33,889 nucleotides of DNA from Treponema sp. (GTDB lineage Bacteria > Spirochaetota > Spirochaetia > Treponematales > Treponemataceae), in assembly GCA_004294945.1 (NCBI GenBank), contig SHOL01000008.1, positions 1 through 33,889 on the forward strand, given 5' to 3'. The notes below the pieces were generated by a model. That model was not told the DNA's origin. It did not search any database and saw nothing but the letters and a program-made list of their open reading frames with translations. Within the stretch, counting starts at the first letter, position 1, and every line of letters begins with the position of its first letter. A program made the position numbers and the translations under genes. Below are positions 5,870 through 13,937 of this stretch, in pieces.

Positions 5870-8056
5870 ATGAAGAAAAAAGTTATGTTTTCAGGCGCCG
5901 GCAAGACCGGCGCCTTAAGCGGTGTTTTTGCTCGCTGCGTGCCCCGTTCTGCTGGTTCTGTTGCCCTGTTTGCGGTTGCAGCACTTTTGCTCCTGCTTGT
6001 TTCGTGCAAGGAACCGTCAGAACCAGAAAAAGCTCTATCAGACGGCGCTAATCTTTTTACCCTTACCGGCAGCGAAGACTATAGAAGCCCGAATCATAAG
6101 GAAATCGAGTCATCGAACCTGGTGAATCAGTCGAATAATCTTGAAGACGGTTGGTATCGTGATTCGTCCTTTTATCATATTTGGGTAAAGTCCTTCGCCG
6201 ATTCTACGACCGGACCGCTTGCAGGTGACGGCTGCGGCGATCTCAACGGCATTACCGAAAAGCTCGACTACATCAAAAATAAAGTAGGCTGCGATGCGAT
6301 CTGGCTTTCGCCTATTTTCGACTGCGCCTCAAAGGGCACCGCTGCGAGCTACAACATGCACGGCTACGATACCATCGACTATTACGCGATCAATCCCCGG
6401 TTCGGCACCAAAGAAGACCTGGGCAACCTGCTCGCAGCCGCACACGACCGTGGCATGAAGGTCATCTTCGACTTTGTCCCGAACCATACTTCCGACCAGC
6501 ATCCCTGGTTTGCCCAATCCGCACAGCGCGCGAACGGCAAGGACGACTGGTATCTATGGAGCGCCGAGGACCGACTCTGGAATCCGCTGGGAGGACGTTC
6601 CGCCTGGTACCGCAACTCCGCGCGTGATTCCTATTACTACGGCGCCTTTTGGGCCGGCATGCCCGATCTTAATTTTCGCAACCGCGAAGTCCGCGAGGAA
6701 CTGAAGAACGTCGCCCGATACTGGCTTAATTTCGGGTTCGACGGCCTGCGCATGGATGCAGTGCGCTACCTTGTGGAAGAACCAAACGACTTTACCGACA
6801 CCCAGGCTACCCACGACTGGTATGCCGAACTCCGCTCCGAGGTGATAGACGCATACGGATCCGATATTGGGGCAGCCCCGAAGTTTATGGTATGCGAGGC
6901 ATGGATCAATAACGATAGGGGAGCGCTCGACGCCTATTTCGGGACCGCCGCACGGGCAGAATTCGACATGGCGTTCGACTTCGATTTCCCAGGCCGTCTG
7001 TATTACTCGGTCATCTCCGGAACCGACTACGTTTCATCGATGGATGGCCTGTATGCGTCGGGCAGCGCGCCGGACAAGCGGTACGGCTCTTTTCTTTCCA
7101 ACCATGACAATGTCTCCAGCCGGCCCGCAACCTTCTTCGAAGGCGACCGGCTGGAACTGTACACGGCGCTGTCTCTCCTTCAGCCCACGACGCCTTTTAT
7201 TTACTACGGAAACGAAATCGCGCAAAAAGACGGGTCTGGATACGGCAGCGAAGATATAAGGCTTCGCCTATCGTTGGATTGGAATGTTGCGCAGAGCGCG
7301 ATTCAGGCCGTGGAGCTGGGCGCTGCTCAAGGTTTGACTCCCTCAGGCGATCCGGCTTCGATTCTCGCGCTCCACAAGGCGCTGCTCGTTCTCAGGCGGG
7401 ATCATGCGGCGTTCAGAACCGGTGCGATGACCGCGGTTAAAGCGTTTGCGGCTGATACCGGAGCTGTGGCCGATCTTCCCCGCGGATTCGCGGCGTACAC
7501 GTTGACCGATTCGTCTGCCGGCGAAACCTTTCTCTGTGTGTTCAATCTGGAGAACTGTAAGAAGTATATCGATCTTTCCCTTTCCCTCTCCGGCTATTCG
7601 AGCGCTTCGACGCTTGTCGGCCGCCCGACCTGCGTTTCCGCCGACGGTTCATCCGTGACAGTGTCGTCGTTCGGTCCCTATGCTGTGCGCGTGTACCAGC
7701 TCGGCGGCCCTGCGGATTCCGAATCGACGTCTCCGCTGTATAACTCGGAAAGCACCGGTTCTTCGATGTATTTGCGCGGCAGTTTTAATGACTGGAAGCC
7801 AGACATTCCGATGACTTATTCTATAGTAGAAAACGAAGTTGTATGGACTGCCGATGTCGAGCTTTTGGCCGGAACACATACGTTTAAGTTCGACTCCTCC
7901 GGAGCGAAGACAGAGTGGCCTGATGGACAGAACTGGGGCGGGACGGACGGCGCGAATATGAGTTATACCGCTGCGACTTCCGGCATGTATCGGTTCAGTT
8001 TCAATTTTTCGAGAATGAGATGTGACGTCGAACTGCTGGAAGGTGCCGGTGTCTAA
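5870..8056 (+). CDS. GH13 alpha-amylase family lipoprotein with C-terminal starch-binding-like domain
   Basis: ATG 5870 gives 728 residues; an in-frame TTG at 5849 inside the previous gene is less likely. A hydrophobic stretch ends in LLVSC (Cys46), so this is a lipoprotein with an unusually long amino-terminal part. The catalytic region closely resembles the preceding amylase, including the block DSSFYHIWVKSF. Motifs are DFVPNH, GLRMDAVRY (Asp296), CEAW (Glu343) and SNHDN (Asp413). The calcium-type loop is replaced by an insertion (DSTTGPLAGDGCGD). Residues 631-728 add a domain absent from the paralogue, with LRGSFNDW, FKFD and WPDGQNWGG, like CBM20/48-type starch-binding modules. It is probably surface or periplasmic and acts on larger glucans. 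A hairpin (GGCGCCGG with CCGGCGCC, 5894-5914) lies early in the gene. Confidence 0.85.
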   Translation: MKKKVMFSGAGKTGALSGVFARCVPRSAGSVALFAVAALLLLLVSCKEPSEPEKALSDGANLFTLTGSEDYRSPNHKEIESSNLVNQSNNLEDGWYRDSSFYHIWVKSFADSTTGPLAGDGCGDLNGITEKLDYIKNKVGCDAIWLSPIFDCASKGTAASYNMHGYDTIDYYAINPRFGTKEDLGNLLAAAHDRGMKVIFDFVPNHTSDQHPWFAQSAQRANGKDDWYLWSAEDRLWNPLGGRSAWYRNSARDSYYYGAFWAGMPDLNFRNREVREELKNVARYWLNFGFDGLRMDAVRYLVEEPNDFTDTQATHDWYAELRSEVIDAYGSDIGAAPKFMVCEAWINNDRGALDAYFGTAARAEFDMAFDFDFPGRLYYSVISGTDYVSSMDGLYASGSAPDKRYGSFLSNHDNVSSRPATFFEGDRLELYTALSLLQPTTPFIYYGNEIAQKDGSGYGSEDIRLRLSLDWNVAQSAIQAVELGAAQGLTPSGDPASILALHKALLVLRRDHAAFRTGAMTAVKAFAADTGAVADLPRGFAAYTLTDSSAGETFLCVFNLENCKKYIDLSLSLSGYSSASTLVGRPTCVSADGSSVTVSSFGPYAVRVYQLGGPADSESTSPLYNSESTGSSMYLRGSFNDWKPDIPMTYSIVENEVVWTADVELLAGTHTFKFDSSGAKTEWPDGQNWGGTDGANMSYTAATSGMYRFSFNFSRMRCDVELLEGAGV

Positions 8057-8075
8057 GCCGTCCGGTTGGGTCGAT

Positions 8076-8106
8076 ATCCTGCAACGCTGAAAAGGCGTTG
8101 CAGGAT
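8076..8106 (+). terminator. Strong hairpin after the second amylase
   Basis: ATCCTGCAACGC (8076-8087) pairs perfectly over 12 bases with GCGTTGCAGGAT (8095-8106). No T run follows directly; a run of seven Ts comes about 23 bases later. It is probably the operon's 3' end, by termination or protection. Confidence 0.55.
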
Positions 8107-8153
8107 GGTGTAACGTCATTAAATCTGTCTTTTTTTGAGCTTTGCGTTCATCC

Positions 8154-8206
8154 CCGATAGCAAAAAAGTCTTGTGCTTTTTTGACCAAATAAAGTTGCAC
8201 TATCGG
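8154..8206 (+). other. Nested inverted repeats at the pullulanase promoter
   Basis: CCGATAG (8154-8160) pairs with CTATCGG (8200-8206), and inside it CAAAAAAG (8161-8168) pairs with CTTTTTTG (8176-8183). The right arm overlaps the proposed -35 box. It could be a second protein-binding site or a bidirectional structure. Confidence 0.45.
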
Positions 8207-8252
8207 TAATAGTGCGGTTATACTGAACTAAACCGGTTAATTAAACCGTTTT
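8195..8252 (+). promoter_or_regulatory. Promoter with two operators upstream of the pullulanase gene
   Basis: TTGCAC (8195-8200) and TATACT (8219-8224) are 18 bases apart. AACCGGTT (8231-8238) sits on the predicted start point, and AAACCGTTTT (8243-8252) lies 13 bases further, the same spacing as the two downstream sites before gene 670. The -35 box is weak. Confidence 0.65.
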
Positions 8253-8268
8253 ACTTTCTGGAGGAATC

Positions 8269-11088
8269 ATGTTGAAAAGAAAACATGCGCTTATTTCTGC
8301 CGTTATTCTGGCAGGCGCATTGCTTGCGACTCTTTCGTGCGCTTCAGGCCCTGCGGACCAGAAAGCGGCCGCTGCCAATACCGCAGCCAAGGGTGCGCTT
8401 TCTGCGGCTCCCGGTACGTTCGAAAACGCTGCTCCCGCAGGGTTGCCCGAAGTAATCAAGCTCAGTGAAAAGCTTCAGCCCAAAGAAGATGAACTGGTAA
8501 TTTTCTATGTCCGAAAAGACAAGGATTATGCTCCTTGGGCTTTGTGGCTGTGGGCAATTCCCGGCGGAGACGGTTCCGCCGCCTGGCCCAAAACCCAGGA
8601 ATGGAAAGTGGAAGACGGTATTGGCTACATGCGCTTCAAGCTTGACGGTTCCGATCTTGGTATAAAGCCGATCGGGTCGGACGGCCAGCTTGGCATGATT
8701 GCCCGTCAGAAAGCCGGCTGGACGAAGGATGGCGACGATGACCGCGTGTGGGATACGAATGTCTCGAACTCCGTTGTCATTTTCTCCGGAGACAACAATA
8801 CCTATGCCGCCCGTGAATACAAGCCGAAGGCTATGTCTGCGGTTCTCTCGACCACTACCGAAATTCAGGTTACCCTGAGTGGCCGCTACGGGCTCGATAC
8901 CGACGGAGGCGCTTCCGGTTTCTCTGTTGTTACCAAAGACGGAAAAGAGTATCCGATTGCTAAAGTATTCAATGCCGAAAGTCCGGACGATCTTACCAAA
9001 AATAACGCGCGCCGCCTGGTGATCCAGCTCAAGGAACCCATCAGCGCATCTGACGCCCTGGTTCTCAAGAATCCGGTTTTCGAAGGAGACAAGCAGATCG
9101 ACGGATCAAAGCTTGCCGTCCAGCTTGCGGAAAAAGCAATGCCGGCCAAAGACGCGGTTCTTGGTGCTGTCTACAATGCGAAAACCAAATCTGCTTCTTT
9201 TTCTCTGTGGGCGCCCACTTCTTCGGCAGCAACGCTTAACTTGTATCGCAAGGATCAGGCAACTGCCGCGGATTATACCGTACCCATGACATACGACGCC
9301 GCTACCGGTATATGGTCTGCAACGTTCAGCGAAGCTGATCCGGACGGTTTCTTCTATGACTTCACTCTGAGCAATGCTAAGGGTTCTGTTGCTGTACTTG
9401 ATCCCTATGCCCGCTCGATGGCAGCCTATCGCAACAAGGGCGGTTCAGGCCGCGCTGCAGTGGTCAACATGGCTTCTCCCCGCGCCCTGCCTGCAGGCGG
9501 CATGAATGCCGGTTTTGTTCCGCTCAAGCAGCGCGAAGATGCCGTTATCTATGAAATGTCCGTACGCGATTTCACGATCAGCGCCGACGCGGGTGTTAAA
9601 GCCGCTCCCGGAACGTACCTTGCGTTTATCGAAAAACTGCCCTACCTCAAGAGTCTAGGAATTACTCATGTGCAGCTGATGCCGGTTGTCAATTTCTATT
9701 TTACCGATGAAACAAACCGTGCGTTCGAAGACAGCGGTACAGTCAGCAATAACAACTACAACTGGGGGTACGATCCGCACAATTACTTTACTCCCGAAGG
9801 CTGGTTTGCAACTGATGCCGAGGATCCCTATGCTCGTATAGCCGAACTGCGTACGCTGATAAACGAATGCCACAAGGCCGGTATTGGCGTGCTTCTTGAC
9901 GTTGTCTACAATCACATGGCGGGAACTTCCTTCCTTGACGATATCGTTCCCGGCTATTTCTTCCGCACGAATGCCCAGGGAAAACTGACCAGCAATTCCG
10001 GCTGCGGTAACGACGTTGCAACCGAGCGTGCCATGGCGCGCAAGTTGATCGTCGATTCTGTCCGCCATTGGGTTACCGAGTACAAAGTGGACGGATTCCG
10101 TTTTGACCTTATGGGATTAATGGACAGCCAGACTGTGCTCGATTCCTACGCAGCGGCGAAAGCGGTAAATCCGGCGACTCTGTTCGAAGGCGAAGGCTGG
10201 AAAATGTATAACGGCGCCACCGGCACCGTCGGTCTTGATCAGGCATACATGACAAAAACCGACTCTGTTGCCGTATTCAACGACGAAATCCGCGATCTGA
10301 TGAAGGCTGGAGGTTTTAACGAGCAGGGCAAGGGATTCCTTACCAGACAGGGACCGAATACCGAGAAGCTCTTCAAGAACATTCTTGGTCAGCCCCAGGC
10401 AAACTATAAAGCCGACGATCCGGGCGACAATCTTCAGTATCTTGTTGCGCACGACGGTTTGACCCTGCGCGATACCATTGCGCACAACGCAAAGCTCGAT
10501 GACTCCGATCCCGTGCAAAAGGCGGAACTGATCAAACGTATCAAGCTTGGAAACTTTACCCTCCTGACATCTCAGGGAATTGCATTCCTGCATGGCGGAC
10601 AGGAACGGGGCAGAACCAAGCCCAATTTCACCGATTCGAAAAATGAAACAATCGGCAAGTTTGTACGGAACAGTTATGACTCTTCCGACAATATCAACCA
10701 GATTGTATGGACGCTTGATTCAGACTATAAGACGGTTCTCGATTATACCTCATCTATGATTGCGCTTCGTAGAACCTTCGATGTATTCCGTATCGGCGAT
10801 ATGGCACAAGTCAATGCCGCAGCCGCTCTGCTTCCCTGCCCGGAAGACAATCGTCTGACTCTTGGCTATGTCCTGAACTGGACCGATGGAACTTGGCTTG
10901 TTCTGGCAAATGCCGAAACAAAAGCGATGACATTTACCGTTCCTGTATCGGTTGACGGCGCGACGGTATTCGCCGACGCAAACGGTGCGCAGGTTTCCGG
11001 AATTGCAAGCCCTGCAGGGGTTACCCTTGCCGGCACTTCTGTGACGCTGGCTCCGCTTTCCGCAGCCGTTATCAGAGTAACAAAATAA
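8269..11088 (+). CDS. pulA: Type I pullulanase lipoprotein (debranching enzyme)
   Basis: The 939-residue product starts at ATG 8269 behind GGAGG and has a lipoprotein signal with lipobox TLSC (Cys24). Domains in order are an Ala-rich linker (25-60), a pullulanase-associated PUD/CBM41-like module (about 72-180, with ALWLWAIPGG and DRVWDT), an intermediate beta domain (about 190-285), a CBM48-like module (about 297-395, FSLWAPTSSAATLNLY) and a GH13 barrel. The signature YNWGYDP (497-503) marks type I pullulanases. Catalytic residues are Asp613 in GFRFDLMG, Glu642 in GEGW and Asp729 in AHDGLTL. It should cut alpha-1,6 branches of pullulan, starch or glycogen outside the cytoplasm, feeding linear maltodextrins to MalEFG. 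It has its own operator-bearing promoter and appears to be monocistronic. Confidence 0.92.
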   Translation: MLKRKHALISAVILAGALLATLSCASGPADQKAAAANTAAKGALSAAPGTFENAAPAGLPEVIKLSEKLQPKEDELVIFYVRKDKDYAPWALWLWAIPGGDGSAAWPKTQEWKVEDGIGYMRFKLDGSDLGIKPIGSDGQLGMIARQKAGWTKDGDDDRVWDTNVSNSVVIFSGDNNTYAAREYKPKAMSAVLSTTTEIQVTLSGRYGLDTDGGASGFSVVTKDGKEYPIAKVFNAESPDDLTKNNARRLVIQLKEPISASDALVLKNPVFEGDKQIDGSKLAVQLAEKAMPAKDAVLGAVYNAKTKSASFSLWAPTSSAATLNLYRKDQATAADYTVPMTYDAATGIWSATFSEADPDGFFYDFTLSNAKGSVAVLDPYARSMAAYRNKGGSGRAAVVNMASPRALPAGGMNAGFVPLKQREDAVIYEMSVRDFTISADAGVKAAPGTYLAFIEKLPYLKSLGITHVQLMPVVNFYFTDETNRAFEDSGTVSNNNYNWGYDPHNYFTPEGWFATDAEDPYARIAELRTLINECHKAGIGVLLDVVYNHMAGTSFLDDIVPGYFFRTNAQGKLTSNSGCGNDVATERAMARKLIVDSVRHWVTEYKVDGFRFDLMGLMDSQTVLDSYAAAKAVNPATLFEGEGWKMYNGATGTVGLDQAYMTKTDSVAVFNDEIRDLMKAGGFNEQGKGFLTRQGPNTEKLFKNILGQPQANYKADDPGDNLQYLVAHDGLTLRDTIAHNAKLDDSDPVQKAELIKRIKLGNFTLLTSQGIAFLHGGQERGRTKPNFTDSKNETIGKFVRNSYDSSDNINQIVWTLDSDYKTVLDYTSSMIALRRTFDVFRIGDMAQVNAAAALLPCPEDNRLTLGYVLNWTDGTWLVLANAETKAMTFTVPVSVDGATVFADANGAQVSGIASPAGVTLAGTSVTLAPLSAAVIRVTK

Positions 11089-11097
11089 GCATTGGAT

Positions 11098-11123
11098 GCT
11101 CCGGAGAATATCTTCTTCGGAGC
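11098..11123 (+). terminator. 11-bp hairpin after the pullulanase gene
   Basis: GCTCCGGAGAA pairs with TTCTTCGGAGC (one G-T pair) around TATC, 9 bases after the stop. No T run follows, as with the hairpins after 3849 and 8056. Confidence 0.5.
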
Positions 11124-11154
11124 TAAAAAATGGTTACTAAACTGAGCCTGAAAT

Positions 11155-11216
11155 TTGACAGGTTTAGTTAATAGTTTAATACTTAATTAACCGGTTTACA
11201 CTCTGTGTTCCGGTTC
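11155..11216 (+). promoter_or_regulatory. Promoter with operators upstream of malE
   Basis: A perfect TTGACA (11155-11160) is followed by overlapping -10 candidates TTTAAT (11175-11180) and TAATAC (11177-11182). The palindrome AACCGGTT (11189-11196) lies at the same distance past the -10 as in the other two promoters. A partial site (TTCCGGTT) is centred 19 bases further, at 11211.5. Confidence 0.65.
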
Positions 11217-11246
11217 GTTAAAAGAATCTCAGGAGGAGAAGAGAAA

Positions 11247-12449
11247 ATGAAAAAGCTGATTTGTGTGCTTGTTGCAATCAGTCTCGTTGCCGGTGCCGCT
11301 TTTGCGAGCGGCGGTGCGGACGCTAAGGGAAAATCCGGAAAGATTACCCTTAAAGTATGGGAATCGGAAGGTCCCGAAAAAGATTTTATTCTGTGGGCAG
11401 CCGCTGAATTCAAGAAAACCTATCCGAATGTCGACATTACCTACGAACCCGTCGGTTCAGTCGACGCTCGCGCTAAAATTGAACTGGACGGTCCTGCCGG
11501 AGTCGGTGCCGACGTCTTTGTCGCTCCTCACGATCATCTTGGTGCCCTGATCAACGGTGGACACGTTCTTGAGAACACCGATCCGAACTTCAAGGCTTCT
11601 TTTGTTGATGCAGCCGTTATCGGTTCCACCTACAACGGAAAAGTGTATGGATATCCCCAAGGTATCGAAACCTATGCCCTTTTCTACAACAAGGACATCA
11701 TCAAGACCGCTCCCAAGACTTGGGCAGAAGTCGAAGCGTTTGCAAAAACCTGGAACAACAAGGCAGACAACAAGTACGCCATTGTCTGGGAAGTAGCGAA
11801 TGCCTATTTTGACTACATTTTCATGGGCGGTTTCGGCGCTCCGCTGTTCGGACCGAACGGTAACGATCGCACCCAGCATAATATCAACAGCGCGAATGCC
11901 GTGGCAGGACTGAAGTACTTCCAGTCTCTCCGCAAGAACATCCTTGATGTACCCTCCGCAGATATGAGCGGCGACTTCTGCAACTCTTCGTTCGTAGAAG
12001 GAAAAGCTCCGATGATCATCACCGGACCCTGGAAGATCAACGACTATACCAAGGCAAACCTGAACTACGGCATCGCTCCGATTCCGGTGTTCCCGAACCA
12101 GAAAACTGCTCCGGCATCTTTCTCCGGTGTGCGCCTTGCCTTTGTCAGTGCATATACCGATTATCCTGCCGAAGCAGCCGCTTTTGCACAGTTCCTTACC
12201 TCCAAGGAAGTGCTTGCCAAGCGCTATGAAGTTACCAAGCAGATTCCTCCCCGCAAGGACATCACTATCAGTGATCCTCTGAGCGCTGGAATTCTTGCCC
12301 AGGCGCAGTTTGCAACTCCGATGCCGACTATTCCCCAGATGGGAACCTACTGGTCGGCCATGGGTGCCGCATTTGCGAGCATCTGGGATGGTGCCGATGT
12401 GCAGAAAGAGCTTAATTCCGCTGCAGCAGCAATGGAAGCAGCCAAATAA
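11247..12449 (+). CDS. malE: Maltodextrin ABC transporter substrate-binding protein
   Basis: ATG 11247 follows AGGAGG at 11231-11236 and gives 400 residues. A signal peptide covers about 1-20; the region FASGG has no lipobox Cys, so a soluble periplasmic form is predicted unless another anchor exists. The mature part has the family-1 solute-binding pattern: ITLKVWESEG, EFKKTYPNVDITYEPV, ADVFVAPHDHLGALINGG, VYGYPQGIETYALFYNKD and GPWKINDY. These match MalE/cyclodextrin-binding proteins over the whole length. It should deliver maltodextrins to MalFG encoded next, and the long structured gap to malF may set a high MalE:MalF ratio. Substrate range is inferred from the neighbouring amylases and pullulanase. 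Confidence 0.88.
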   Translation: MKKLICVLVAISLVAGAAFASGGADAKGKSGKITLKVWESEGPEKDFILWAAAEFKKTYPNVDITYEPVGSVDARAKIELDGPAGVGADVFVAPHDHLGALINGGHVLENTDPNFKASFVDAAVIGSTYNGKVYGYPQGIETYALFYNKDIIKTAPKTWAEVEAFAKTWNNKADNKYAIVWEVANAYFDYIFMGGFGAPLFGPNGNDRTQHNINSANAVAGLKYFQSLRKNILDVPSADMSGDFCNSSFVEGKAPMIITGPWKINDYTKANLNYGIAPIPVFPNQKTAPASFSGVRLAFVSAYTDYPAEAAAFAQFLTSKEVLAKRYEVTKQIPPRKDITISDPLSAGILAQAQFATPMPTIPQMGTYWSAMGAAFASIWDGADVQKELNSAAAAMEAAK

Positions 12450-12462
12450 TCTGAACGGCTGA

Positions 12463-12534
12463 ACGGGATTGCGGCCTCCTGACTCCTCTAAAACTCAATG
12501 AGTTTTCCGGGGAAGCGCGGAGGCCGTATCCCGT
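12463..12534 (+). other. Extended stem-loop between malE and malF
   Basis: ACGGGAT (12463-12469) pairs with ATCCCGT (12528-12534), and CGGCCTCC (12472-12479) pairs with GGAGGCCG (12519-12526). Inside the loop AAAACTC (12490-12496) pairs with GAGTTTT (12500-12506). There is no T run. It probably protects the malE mRNA or lowers read-through into malF. Confidence 0.6.
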
Positions 12535-12566
12535 ATTTCTTTTTATATTGGAATGGAGTGTGCTAC

Positions 12567-13937
12567 ATGAGTCGACAGGACGCTGGTATCAACGAACAAA
12601 TTATCAAGAAAGCGCCGATAGCATCGGCGTGCTTCATGGGTCTTGGACAGATCCTGTATCTGAAACAGTACCTCCGTGGAGCCGTATTCGCACTTCTGGA
12701 ACTTATTATGCTGTTTTTCACAGTATTTGAATCCGGAACATTTATCCCCAATTTTAGAGGGCCAATTGTAAAATCCCTTGTGGGTCTGATTACTCTTGGA
12801 GACCCGAAGCCGGATCTGCCGGTAAAACTCCGCGATCATTCGATCTTTATGCTGGTCACCGGACTTATTGTCCTGATTGTTGTAGTTTTGTATGTTGCTG
12901 TGTACGTATTCAATATCAAAGATGCGAAAGCTTCTGCGATTCAAATTGTAGAAAAAAAGAGGTTTCCTACCTATACGGAAACCAGAAATCATATTCAGGA
13001 AGCAGCCTTTCCCTATATCGGACTTACTCCCGTAGTTGTGCTGCTGGCTTTCTTTACCGTTGTTCCCTTGCTGTTCTCCGCTCTGGTTGCCTTTACCAAT
13101 TATTCTTCTCCGGATCATATTCCGCCGAACAATCTGGTAGACTGGGTTGGTTTTGAAAACTTCCGGACAATGTTTACCGCTTCTGCGAATAACAGCTGGT
13201 TTTCGGCTTTTGGACGGGTTGCCGCCTGGACCGTTATCTGGGCTTTCGCGTCGACTCTGACCTGCTATGCCGTCGGCATGCTGTTTGCCGTTGTTCTTGT
13301 GGATCACCGCATCAAGATTGCTAAAGTGTTCCGCACCATTTTTATCCTCCCGTATGCTATCCCGACCATGCTCAGCCTTTTTATCTGGCAGAACCTCTTG
13401 AATGGAACCTTCGGGCCGATCAACCGGACGCTTATCGAGCTCGGGTTGATAAGCAATCCCATACCCTGGCTCTCTGATCCAAACATGGCGCGAATTACAC
13501 TCATTCTGGTCAATATCTGGATCGGCTTTCCCTATAGCATGATTCTTGTTACCAGCAACATGACGGCAATACCGTCCCAGCTGTATGAAGCCGCGATTAT
13601 CGACGGCGCAAACAAGTGGAACCAGTTCAAGTCGATTACCCTGCCGCTGGTATTGTTCCAGACTATGCCGCTGCTGATCATGCAGTTTGCCGGAAACATC
13701 AACAACTTCGGCGCAGTATTCTTCCTGACGGCCGGCGATCCGAAAGTCAGCGATACGATTACGACTCAGGCCGGTGCAACCGATCTTATGATTTCCTGGA
13801 TTTATAAACTCACCATGAATACGCCGAATATGTACAATCTTGCTTCAGTTCTGTCCATTCTGGTATTCATTGTGCTCGTTCCGTTTGCGGTCTACAACTT
13901 TACGCAGACCAAATCGTTCAAGGATGGTGAACTCTGA
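12567..13937 (+). CDS. malF: Maltodextrin ABC transporter permease MalF
   Basis: I choose ATG 12567, preceded by GGAG (12555-12558), over an in-frame ATG at 12498 that lies in the structured gap. The product has 456 residues and about eight membrane spans. The first part (LRGAVFALLELIMLFF, then FMLVTGLIVLIVVVLYVAVY) is an N-terminal extension, followed by the permease core with the coupling loop YEAAIIDGANKWNQFKSITL, the EAA motif that contacts the ATPase. It would pair with MalG, whose ATG overlaps its stop by one base (TGATG). No ATPase gene is present here; an MsmK/UgpC-like ATPase encoded elsewhere is usual for such operons. Confidence 0.9.
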   Translation: MSRQDAGINEQIIKKAPIASACFMGLGQILYLKQYLRGAVFALLELIMLFFTVFESGTFIPNFRGPIVKSLVGLITLGDPKPDLPVKLRDHSIFMLVTGLIVLIVVVLYVAVYVFNIKDAKASAIQIVEKKRFPTYTETRNHIQEAAFPYIGLTPVVVLLAFFTVVPLLFSALVAFTNYSSPDHIPPNNLVDWVGFENFRTMFTASANNSWFSAFGRVAAWTVIWAFASTLTCYAVGMLFAVVLVDHRIKIAKVFRTIFILPYAIPTMLSLFIWQNLLNGTFGPINRTLIELGLISNPIPWLSDPNMARITLILVNIWIGFPYSMILVTSNMTAIPSQLYEAAIIDGANKWNQFKSITLPLVLFQTMPLLIMQFAGNINNFGAVFFLTAGDPKVSDTITTQAGATDLMISWIYKLTMNTPNMYNLASVLSILVFIVLVPFAVYNFTQTKSFKDGEL

